Source: Rotaria socialis
Lineage: Eukaryota; Rotifera; Eurotatoria; Philodinida; Philodinidae
Direction of reading: 5' to 3'
DNA length: 64,000 nt
NCBI GenBank assembly: GCA_905331475.1
Contig: CAJNYU010004460.1
Span: 1-64,000, forward strand
Position numbers and translations under genes: made by a program. Shown here piece after piece: positions 13,307 through 23,491 of this stretch. Numbering within the stretch: position 1 is the stretch's first letter; each line of letters opens with the position of its first letter. The notes under the pieces are model-generated. The model was not told the DNA's origin, ran no database searches, and was given only the letters and a program-made list of their open reading frames with translations.

Positions 13307-14888
13307 GTTTGTGTTGTATTGTTATTTATTTTTAGCAACTGAAGAAATACTTGAGTTTCTGCTATTTTTTTTGTGTCGTGGTGAGGTTGCGCGTTTTGAC
13401 AGATGATCTTGTAGAATAGGAACCAGAGGGGCATGAAATATTTAACATAGAATATTGAACAACAGTCGGTTGTTTCGTGAGTCACTGTTTGAATATCTAA
13501 TCGTAATGATAATATTGAATATTAATTAATAGCGGAAAAGCTGAACTTACCTCGAATCAAGAGTTTCATAAAGAAATTAAGTTTACGATTGACGTACAAG
13601 CTTTTGGGTAGAGCAGTCGTATTTATGAATTAATCTAACAATTTCAAGAAAAATAATTCATATGATGAAATACACATTGATGACGATAGAAGAAAAACAT
13701 CTGTCAGCATGTACTTTTTAAAAAAGCTATATTTATTTATTACGTAGATATTACGTAATAACACTCAAACAACAATTTTTTCTACATACCATGTTCCGTA
13801 ATCGAGACCTAGCAATGAAAACTGTTTGCATTAACGATTTTTCGTATATACATAAGCATATGGGTTAGGTCTCGTTTCGTCGAAAAAATGAATCCTAATT
13901 AATTGATGGAAGATAGAATATATCAATTGATAAGATGTTTTCCCTACTAATCAAAAGTAATGCCCGATCAGGTGAAGATAATTTTATCTCGGGTATAACG
14001 GAAATTATCGAGAAGTAATGTAGATTTTATACGCTTACTTTCAACAATAGTTGGCATTATTCTTTATTTAAATTAAATATAGCATAAATAGAAAGATTAA
14101 ACATCTCCTTATATGTATATAAGTATTTTCTTTTGCTTTAATAACTTGAGCGTTCCAATCAATTTATTTAGAAAAAGAACATTTTAAGACAATCAGCACA
14201 ATTAATATGTGATCCCTTTGATTTTAGCTCATATTGTTACAATTTCATTTTTTCGACGAAACGAGAATATACCGTGGTGGCCATTGGTTAGCTGAAAATG
14301 TGCACCCAAAAATTTTCGTTATTATTAACAAGAAAGACAATTGGATTCATTTGTAATCTGAAGAGTTCCCATTGAATTCAATTTGACGATCAAATGACTA
14401 ATGAACTCTTTCGGTTTATATTTAAAAATAATTATGCCTATGAATACTGTTTACAAACTATCCCTATGACGTCATGTGTCGTTATCGTAACTGAAAATAT
14501 AACATTTTGTTCTTCGTCCGCTTTATATTATGTTCTTCCTTTTAAAGGACACTTGTGTTTTTCTTTTCAACAAGCATATACATTTAATAATCCTCAAGAG
14601 GTAAGGAGGAAGGACACTGTTTGTTAGACTTGAAGCGGAATATTGCAATCAGAAACATTGTTGTTTTTACTGTTTTGATCACGTCTTTGCGCAACAACGA
14701 AAAATATGTAGTCTTCACCCCTGAACATACATTTGTGTGACTGACACAGGGGAGCTATGATTATATTTGCTAGGATTATTGTGAGAAAACTGTACTCTAC
14801 TGCACGTTGTGTGCCTAAGATAAGGGACTAATTTCAACCGAAACACCTTTCGTTAACATCCAATTATTCATCTAGCTTATCTTAGGAC
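13307..14888. other. spacer between the duplicated eIF5 units
   Basis: No gene seen. This is the upstream region of the divergent eIF5 copy and presumably holds its promoter. It contains a perfect 23-bp inverted repeat (13870-13892 and 14244-14266) enclosing about 350 bp. It ends where similarity to the last neuroligin-like exon begins. Confidence 0.5.
13870..14266. repeat. 23-bp perfect inverted repeat, possible miniature element
   Basis: The arm at 13870-13892 (beginning TCTCGTTTCGTCGAAAAAAT) is repeated as its exact reverse complement at 14244-14266. The arms enclose about 350 bp of AT-rich DNA without a reading frame. I cannot find a convincing target-site duplication, so a miniature transposon is only a possibility. 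Confidence 0.45.
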
Positions 14889-15180
14889 ATGCGTCAATAA
14901 AAAAAAAACTTCACTATTACCTGAAGCAATGGTTTAGTATTGTTTTTCTATTATTCGTTCTTCTTCATTTTTATTTGTTTATTTCTTGAATAAGTAAACT
15001 GTTTCAAACAGTGAGAGAAAGAGTAAAGTGAAGTTTTAGTAATTGGCAATGACAAAAGCGATATAGAAGGAGAGAATAAATGAACACCAAAAAGAAAAAG
15101 GGAAAGAAAACAAAAAAAAGCAGCATGGAGACAACTATGAGGAGCAGTAGAATAAAGGATTAATCAGCGCAAAAAAGCAC
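14889..15180 (+). pseudogene. remnant of the neuroligin-like last exon and 3' flank
   Basis: Bases from about 14889 match the last codons and 3' untranslated region of the neuroligin-like gene (about 11352-11523), including the region encoding SSLPEAIV, the stop codon and the following T-rich and AATAAA-like stretch. The run of adenines has 10 bases instead of 8, so the reading frame is shifted. The copy also has an insert around 15020-15150 absent from the first copy. It shows that the duplication that created two eIF5 genes also carried the end of the adjacent gene. It is not expected to be expressed as protein. Confidence 0.75.
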
Positions 15181-15191
15181 GAGAAAAAAAG

Positions 15192-17601
15192 TTAGATATT
15201 GTCGACATCAATTATTTCGCCATTGTATTCAATTTTGTTTTCAACAGGAGGCTTATTAACTGGTTCTACTTTAACTTCAATACCACTTCCAGCTGTATGT
15301 GTAAAACTGATCTATAATAAAAAAGTCAATTGTTGTCAAAGAAAAAACATGAATTAATTTTCGTCTTACTTGTGGTTCAGGTAATTTATTATCGTCATCA
15401 TCATCTTCCTCATCGCTCGATTCTTCAGCTGTACGTAACCATTGAACGAACTCGTTGGCCATTTCACGAATTTCTTTAGCTGTATTTTTATCTGTGAAGC
15501 GTTTCGAAGCTTTTTCGTGCCATGTATAAAATGTATCTTCTTCGATAATGTCTTCGTCGTAAAATTTCAATAGAATCTTTGACATCGTTTTCTTATTGAA
15601 GATCTTTTTACGAATTTCTTCATGTTCACCGATCAACGCTTCAATGGCATGTAGCAAATATTTCTGCCCTTTGGCATTTTTTGTACATAACTAATGATTA
15701 AAAAAAATGTTTCTATGTTACAGTAGAAGAATTCGATTATTTACTTTGGTGAACAAAAGTTTATAATCATCAATATCTTTCAGGATATTTTCAGTAAAAA
15801 CACATTGTCCGACAATAAACGGAGCTTGTTCCATGATTTCTAAACGTTCGGCTTCAGCAAGAAGGTCCCTTACTGTTTCTATATCATTTAGTTTTTGATC
15901 TGTTTTCTTTTTCTAAAATAAAAAAAAAACTAATTAGAATCAATGAAAAATTATGTTAAAGTCAGTTTACTTCAACAAGACGACCATATTGATCACAACG
16001 TTCAGCTAATGGTTTATCAAGATCATCCGTTTGAATCATGCCTTTAATTTGATGATTTAATTCAGCTATATCTGCAGTTGTGTCATCGCCCCNTACTGTT
16101 TCTATATCATTTAGTTTTTGATCTGTTTTCTTTTTCTAAAATAAAAAAAAAACTAATTAGAATCAATGAAAAATTATGTTAAAGTCAGTTTACTTCAACA
16201 AGACGACCATATTGATCACAACGTTCAGCTAATGGTTTATCAAGATCATCCGTTTGAATCATGCCTTTAATTTGATGATTTAATTCAGCTATATCTGCAG
16301 TTGTGTCATCGCCCCAATCTTCATCATCTTCATCGTCATCATCACCACCACCATTTTTTGATGTTCCATTCTAGATTATAATTACCGATTAAGTCAGTTT
16401 ATTTGAATAGAGAATTTTGCAATTTTCTTACTGTTTTTCCATTGGATTCAGTTGGACTTCCTTCATCCGAATCTCTAGTAGTACCACCTGCTGAATTTGC
16501 ATTTTTCTTACTTTTTGAACGATCTTTTGTTTTTATTTCTGGTGCTGTTTCACCTTTGGCTTCCTATGATGCATAAAACATAAATTAGAACAGACAGTTA
16601 TTTGATATACATACAGCATCTGGCGGATTCTTTGCAATGTATGTTGTCAACTTATGTGATGCCATAATAATTATACCTGAGTAGCCACATGCAGCACATA
16701 CTTGATTTATTTCACCACCGTTTCGTTTACGAACACTCTAGATGAAGAAAGAGAAACAATTATTAAATCGCGCCGTAAATTTCAACCATGATATGCTTTT
16801 GCTTGTATAAAAACTAGAGTATCTCACAAGCATACACAGTTTCAATTAGACCGATCCTGATTTCTCTCAAGTCAGAACTATGTAATTAGACATAAGTTTG
16901 ACATGCCATGAAAAGCTTAAATGGCGTCACCATCATACGTTTCGGATAAATATCAAACTCATCTCGATTATGGGTATCCCCAATGACGTACTTTTGTTTT
17001 GTTGACGAGGCAAAATTATGAGTAATCTATTAAATGTCATAATGACATTGATTATATTCAACTCTCCTAGCTGCCTGACTACTTCATTTTCTATTCGCTT
17101 TTAAACAATGCTTGTTTTCTCTCGTGGAAATAGATGCCCTTGAAAATTATCGTCCTCTACATTCTCAATCCTTGACTATGATATGTTAAGATGAAACCTA
17201 CTAGTCTCGTTTCGGGATTGTCACACTTTGGACAAAGTACAAATCGTTTAATAAAACCATCAAGTAAATTTTGTAATTTTTCACAATCATGTGCTCCATT
17301 AACAATATATCGATCTTCTTTGGCATTCATTTGTACTTGTGCACCTAATTCACAACCGAAAAATTTGGTTACATCTAATAATAATAATAAAAAGAATATT
17401 ATTTTCGTTTTATTGAAACAAAACTTTCGTTGTTGTTCTCTTACAAGTTGGTGGGCGATTGAGAGCTTTAGCTATTGCAGTTACATTGACCAAAACAGTT
17501 TTAATACCATTACCTGTACCTTCAACTTTAGCTGCAAGTTTAGGCATCTTATAACGGTAAAACATGTCATTTGTTTGACGATTAACATTTATCATAGCCA
17601 T
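15192..17601 (-). CDS. EIF5: eukaryotic translation initiation factor 5, canonical copy
   Basis: This is the more conserved of the two eIF5 genes. Eight exons, in coding order 17445-17601, 17202-17374, 16615-16737, 16432-16563, 16194-16370, 15745-15912, 15370-15690 and 15192-15311, give 456 residues (human 431). The GAP domain begins [20 protein letters not shown] with the catalytic arginine at 16. [10 protein letters not shown] and the zinc ribbon (CPKC at 100-103, CAAC at 124-127) follow. An acidic linker with EDWGDDT leads into the W2/HEAT domain, with [20 protein letters not shown] and [10 protein letters not shown], which binds eIF2-beta and eIF3. The assembled sequence has a 222-bp block repeated on either side of an N at 16093, so parts of exons 5 and 6 appear twice; the model uses exon 5 from the right block and exon 6 from the left. 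The gene itself is probably intact. Confidence 0.92.
15871..16315. repeat. identical 222-bp blocks flanking a single N (assembly join)
   Basis: Bases 15871-16092 and 16094-16315 read as the same sequence, separated only by the N at 16093. Each block holds the exon 5/6 intron of eIF5 with parts of both exons. Two contigs with an unmerged 222-bp overlap, padded with one N, would give exactly this. Confidence 0.9.
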
Positions 17602-19375
17602 GGTTGTATTGTATTATTGAGTGAATTTATTTGTGAATTATTTTGTTTTATTAACTGATGAAATGCTAGATTTTTTCGATATTTTTTGTATCGTGATGAG
17701 GCTGAACGTTTGAGCCTATCGAGAGACGATATTGTGCAATAAGTGCCAGATGGGCATGAAACATTTAACATAGAATATTGAACAACACTCGGTTGTGCCG
17801 TTCGTCTAGAATGATAATAATGGCCGTGGGCAACTGTTTGAATATCTAATAGTAATGATAATATTTAATATAAGTTAACTTTTTTTTTTAAAATCTAACT
17901 TACTTCGAATCGACAACTTCATAAAGAAACTAAACTTTCAATGGGCGATCAGTTGTTAACTGCTACAGTCGTATGTATGAACGAATCGAAAGATCTGAAG
18001 AAAAAATAAAACATAAGATAAAATGCACCGTCATGACGATAGAAGAAAAACAAATGTAGGCGTTTACATAGCAATAGGTACATTTCATTATTGCATCGAT
18101 ATTATACAATAAAAGGAAAAAATCATTAGTGAAAATAGAGAGAATTATTTCGGCGCGTATTTGTTCTCTAACTAAAATCTTAGAAATAAAGTATAGAAAA
18201 TGAGAATCTGTGTATTCGATACGAACGCTGCTATTTATTCGTCTAGTAAAGGTATATAATGTTACGAAATGTAATGACGCGTATGTATGTAATCAGTAGT
18301 GTCGTTTTATAATCGAACAACAACCATGAATATGTTCCGAATAGAGGAAAAAGAAGCATATGTGAATTTTAACTAATTTTAAACAAAATTCTAACATATA
18401 ATCATCAGAAAATTATAGAATATACGAATTAATTTTGAATTCTCATTTTACTGGTATTGATAAATAAAGATGTCAGTAGTATTCAATTGTAATGAAAATG
18501 TAGCTATATTATTTCTTACGCAACGTTTTTTTTATACGCACTCTATCGAACGTCATCTCTTTTCTTATTCTTCTTCCATTTATATACAGAAGAAAATACT
18601 CCGTTGGCATTGGACTAGAAAAGAAAAAACGACTACCGTTGGGATTTTATAAGGGACGCCAACCAAATATTCGCAGTTCTTTTATCATGCACTATCGTAG
18701 ACCAAAAAAGAAATTTGAGAATGTATGTCATCGGTAGAAAACAGAAAATAAACGTATGAAAAATATTGATCTTAATGATCCATAATTCTAATGAGACCAT
18801 TTCTTTCAAAGTATTATAAACTGGTAAGTAGTCATCGAAGTTTTATGATATGAAATCAAGAAGATTTTTTTTCCAAGTGTTATAAACAATCATAAAACGA
18901 AATTTATTTATTTCACGATTAGTAAAAGTTTTTCGTTAATGGATTAATTATAATTAAAACTTTCCTGTTCCTACAATCTTTTAGAATAAGAATCACCTTT
19001 TTTTAAATATAAATACTAAATAAATAAGCATAGAATTTTTTACTTTATTAACACCAGCAGATGTTTTTAAACGTCATGATTTTTCTCCCGTAGCTGAAGA
19101 TTTCTTTTCTTTTATCATAAAAACTTCATTTATCTACGTGTCCGCCGTTATTGCTTTCGAAAGTTAAATATAGCAGCAGGAAAAGATCAATTTTATTTTT
19201 TCCCTGCATATATTTTCTACAGAAGTTTTCAATGAAACTTAATGATGATCGATTGAGATTTTTTATTATACAGAAAAATAACACGACGACAGTCTAATTT
19301 TCACGGTACCAACTTTTATGATAGGAAAACTAAAAACAAATTTTTCTTTCAGATTTTTTTTATTACACGAAAAAC
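17602..19375. other. intergenic region upstream of EIF5 and the LITAF gene
   Basis: No gene seen. The two flanking genes diverge, so the stretch should hold both promoters. Bases 17640-17900 resemble the region upstream of the first eIF5 copy (13310-13530), so the duplication extended into the 5' flank. The rest is AT-rich without clear structure. Confidence 0.55.
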
Positions 19376-19854
19376 ATGAATAATGATCCTCAAGAACCAC
19401 CACCGCCGTATAGTAAGTTATTTTCTATATTGATGAATCAGATGACAAGAGCTATTCATTATTTTTTTGTTTTCGTTTAGTGGAAGTAGAAAATAAAAAT
19501 GTTCCGATGGTGGGAGGCCATCCTTATAGTTTACCTCAACAAGGTCCAACCGGTGATATAAGATATGTAACAGGTAATCCACCTATGGGAACTTATTACA
19601 CAGTGCAAGCTGTTCCAATAGGAATATTCAGTAGAAATCCAGTGCAATGCACTTGTTCTCATTGCGGCTCAATTATTGTTACACGCATTGAAGAAACAAG
19701 TGGTCTATTAGCATGGCTTATATGTGCCTTATTGGTTATATTCGGTTGTTGGCTTGGTTGCTGTCTTATACCATTTTGTGTATCAGACTTTCAAAATATT
19801 AAACATTATTGCCCAAATTGTAAGGCTTTTCTTGCTGAATATCGTCCTTTATAA
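19376..19854 (+). CDS. LITAF-domain endosomal membrane protein
   Basis: LITAF (SIMPLE) proteins are monotopic zinc-binding proteins of late endosomes and lysosomes involved in sorting and degradation. Two exons, 19376-19412 and 19481-19854, in phase 1, give 136 residues, close to the family's usual length. The N-terminus holds EPPPPYM, a PPxY motif of the type bound by NEDD4-family WW domains. The LITAF domain has a first CxxC at 71/74 (TCSHCGS), a hydrophobic segment at about 88-112 rich in cysteine, and the closing HYCPNCKAFLAEY with the second CxxC at 123/126. A good splice acceptor (TTTCTTTCAG) ends about 24 bp before the ATG, which fits spliced-leader trans-splicing or a 5' UTR intron. 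Animals usually carry several LITAF paralogues, so I give no symbol. Confidence 0.9.
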
Positions 19855-21343
19855 ATATGCACATGTTTTATTAATGAATGCAATAACAGAACTATTATAT
19901 ACGAAAACGATAGTTTTCTTTTTCTCTCTTCAAAATAAAATTTCAAGCTCATAGATGCTATAAAACACGCCCCGAATGTATGATAGATATTATGATTGTT
20001 AAAATTGGTTGGGTTATTTCATTTTTCTATCTGTTTGTATGTATCGAATACTAGTCTTACAGGTGCACTAATTGATTCTTCAAGCAACAACAAGAAATGA
20101 GCCTCTCCAAATGGCTTTATATAATATCTACGTCAATATATATGATTCATAGAGAAAAAATAATATTCGTTTTATTTGGTACGGAACGGAACCTATTTTC
20201 TTATCAGTAAATACTATCGAACTAACACTTTTAATGAGTTTGTTTTTCGCATCAAGTAACATCCCATAGGAAGATTATTTTTAATTAAGTTTAGAAATAT
20301 GAAAATTATTTTTAATAAAAAATGCATTACATAATATAATTAAATTCACAACCAATACAAATTTATGTATTGTTTTTTACTTTATCAGAGTATAAAAACA
20401 TTACTGTAATGTTTCATGGCTCTCACCTAATCAAGGAAAAATGAATAGAAGAATAGAATGTTTCTCTTCAGTTTCAGCATTACATCCAAAATATTTATTT
20501 ATCACTTGGGTATTCTTTATAGTAGCGAATATTTATTCGTTTTGAAAACATTTCCTGATCACGCAATGTTACAATGGAATCTCTCGAGATTTCGTTTTGT
20601 GACAAGTTACTATTCATGAAGAAAAAACAACAACAATAGAAAAGACGATTTGGTACATCATTAGGTAAAAAATTTAACAAAGAAAAAATATAAAGATCTG
20701 CCAATCGTAATAAAAAAATGAATAATCTATCATTTTAATCAGCTTGTATAGAATTAAACCGAAAGCTTAATGCAACGATCGTATAATCTATCTTATTTAG
20801 ATTGAAATAGACGTCTTTAATAGTTTCCTTCTAAAATCATATCAGTAAGCACGTGCTCATGGCAACATTCCTGTTTTGGGATCTGATTTGTCTTTTAGTT
20901 AGCATTCATTTATTTTGATTAGCACTCGCCAATTATGATTTGATAAAAAAAAACAAAGATTGCGCCGAGCTAACTACGTTACTTTGTATCGATAAGTCAG
21001 CGTACTTTAAAAAAACACGTTCCATGAAAAACGTGCCGTTCCCAATAGATTTAAATTTGTTTTTATCACTATTATGAAAGCAACCATTTCAATAAATAGA
21101 AATGTATGCATTGCATGATTAAAAATATAATTTTGAATTGTATGTTATAATTCCGGAAACGTAAAATGTTGTGTTCATACGAGCTCGAATAATACTCATG
21201 ACTAACGATGAGTCATGTATTATGCTTACTGGCGACTTTAGGAGTCAAATTTTTCTCAATAGTCGTACGTGAAAAGCCTTTGCAGAAAATACTATCTAGA
21301 TTCTATAGTTTTTCACTTTGAGAAATTTTTGTATCTTCCGTAC
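19855..21343. other. intergenic region
   Basis: AT-rich sequence with no supported gene. Short reading frames on both strands lack recognisable motifs. It ends at the 8-bp target duplication of a hAT-type element. Confidence 0.5.
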
Positions 21344-21938
21344 CAGAGGTGTCCACAGGGCAGGGCTATACCTCCATGCCCTGCAAATTTTGCATATACT
21401 TATTTTAGTTCAAAAATAGCAGAAATTTTATTTTTCGCGGAAACGTCAAAGAAACTAAACAAAAATTCAGATGACGTAATTAAATGGTTAATAGATTATT
21501 ATATTATATTTGTGTGCGTATGATGACAGTGAGGTTCAGCCAAAGTGGTAGGAAAAGAAAATAAAAGAATAAAGGAATCATAATAGTCACGTATATTTAT
21601 AATTGTAATAGTTGCTCATTTTCTTATTGTTTCAATAAAACTATGCATCCCTATCACCGTCGATAGATTCACGTACTGATATATCATCTGTCTCTTCTGG
21701 TAATGCAAATGAAGTTTCTATTCTCTCTTCGCTAAGTATATCTATTGTGGGCCACCAGTGGTCGTGTAACTTCATCATATACACCTCTTCAATTAGGACT
21801 AATCTATTATTTGTTAATCATTCATCTATTAGTTGAATTATTTTTCAAATTAAAAAATTATTTAAGCTTTAATTTAAACATGAAAACAATTCTTAATTTG
21901 TAGGACAGGGCAATAAAATTGACCTGTGAACACCTCTG
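21344..21938. mobile_element. hAT-type non-autonomous DNA element, 595 bp
   Basis: The ends are near-perfect 16-bp inverted repeats (CAGAGGTGTCCACAGG at the left; the reverse complement of the right end is CAGAGGTGTTCACAGG). They are flanked by an 8-bp target duplication, TTCCGTAC at 21336-21343 and TTACGTAC at 21939-21946, with one mismatch. CAGRGGTGT-like ends and 8-bp duplications are hallmarks of the hAT superfamily. No transposase is present; a 47-residue minus-strand frame near 21640-21785 may be a remnant of coding sequence. The element is too short to be autonomous. Confidence 0.75.
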
Positions 21939-21961
21939 TTACGTACAAGCTCGCTGAAGAC

Positions 21962-22075
21962 TAGACATGGGCAAAGTCAGCTCTTTTTGAAATCGGAATC
22001 GTACTGGAATCGGCTTTAATATATTTTAGAATCGTATCGGAATCGCCGATTCCGATTCCGAATCGACCATGTCTA
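21962..22075. mobile_element. 114-bp miniature element with 8-bp target duplication
   Basis: The 9-bp ends TAGACATGG and CCATGTCTA are exact inverted repeats. They are flanked by a perfect 8-bp duplication CTGAAGAC (21954-21961 and 22076-22083). The interior consists of degenerate repeats of CGGAATCG on both strands. The 8-bp duplication points to a hAT-type miniature element, inserted only 16 bp beyond the target duplication of the previous element. Confidence 0.8.
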
Positions 22076-22393
22076 CTGAAGACACACTATGACGAATTAG
22101 ACAACCGGTGTCTATTTGTTATAAATAATATATTTATTTAAAACTATTTATGAAAATTGAACCATCAGCCTACCTGATAGTGATAGAAAACAAAGTTACA
22201 ACTTTTTGTCCTTCGAAAACTGGTGTCAAAGCAAGAAATCAAATTATTCTGCTTTACTTTCAACGTGTGAAGATGAGAAATAGGAGAGAACAAAAAAGAG
22301 CATGTTTTAATGAACGCATTCGGACTTGTTTCTTTCTCTCAGTTTATTGTGCCAAAGAGATTTAAATCAACAGAAAGCTACAATATATAGAGA

Positions 22394-23491
22394 ATGATCT
22401 CGTATTTTCTCAACACAAAATTGCTCCAATTAGACAAACGAAAAACAATTGCTCGATCAATCTTCTTAGCGATGGTGCTCTGTTTTCTTCACTTTTCATG
22501 TCGACCATTGAACTTTAAACAGTTGTCGTGGGTCAATGAAATATTTAATCAAAGGACATCCATCAATTGTTCTATGTATGGTTTTGGAAACATATCAAGC
22601 AACAATATTCTTATCTATGACTTTTTCATATTCAATAATGAATTCGATATGTTGGAAATTCGTCTTTATGAATTATATGATCATGTTACGCTATTTCTTA
22701 TTGCTGAAAGTAATCAAACATTCAGTGGAAAGTCAAAACCATTGTATTTGAAAGACAACTGGTCACGTTTTAGTCGGTATCACAATAAGATACGTCGTGT
22801 CGAAGTCAACTTCATGATATTAAATCAAAAAACAACAGATGCTTGGAGTAGAGAAAGAAGAATGAGAGATGAAGGCATTCGATTAGCTTTACCTCATTCG
22901 ACCAAGTATGACTTTAATAAATATTATTACTAGAATTAACGTGAAATAATTTTTAGAGACTACTTATTGCTTACGTCAGATCTAGATGAAATACCAAAAT
23001 CTCGTTTTGTTCAAGCGCTTGCTTCGTGTGAACTTCGGACTCCATTTCAACCAATGTTACTTCAATGCGATTTTTATTATTACTCATTTGAATTTCGTCA
23101 TGCTACTCGTCCGTATTCAGATGGTGGAACTGTGTCTAAATTCAGTCCAAATACAGCAGTACCATCAGATTTACGAAAAGCTCGTTTTCGTTATCGTTCG
23201 ATGCCTAGTACCTGTTTTCATTGTTCTTCTTGTTTTGATCGTCTTGCATCAGTTCGACTGAAAATCGCTTCATTTTCACATACTGAATTTGATATTCCTA
23301 AATTTCGTGATCAAAATCATATTATTGATCGTTTTCGTAATGGTAAAGATCTATTCGACAGAGTTGGTGAACGATATCGACGTACTTATCCTCATGAAAC
23401 GGGTTTACCTAAGCTATTACGAGTAGAACCTAAACGTTTTCTGTATATGCTGAATAGATCGTCGCCGAACGCTGGGTTTCGAGATGTTTAG
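22394..23491 (+). CDS. beta-1,4-mannosyl-glycoprotein N-acetylglucosaminyltransferase (GT17)
   Basis: GT17 enzymes of the MGAT3 family add a bisecting GlcNAc to N-glycans in the Golgi. Two exons, 22394-22905 and 22957-23491, with a 51-bp intron in phase 2, give 348 residues, near the size of invertebrate and bacterial GT17 proteins and shorter than vertebrate MGAT3. A signal-anchor helix at about 20-37 makes it a type II membrane protein. Family motifs are FFIFNNEFDMLEIRLYEL, LIAESNQTFSGKSKPLY, DAWSRERRMRDEGI and, across the splice junction, YLLLTSDLDEIP, whose DLD (179-181) is the likely metal/nucleotide-sugar binding DxD. A CxxC (CFHCSSC) follows. Activity on bisected N-glycans is inferred from the family only. 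Confidence 0.9.
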
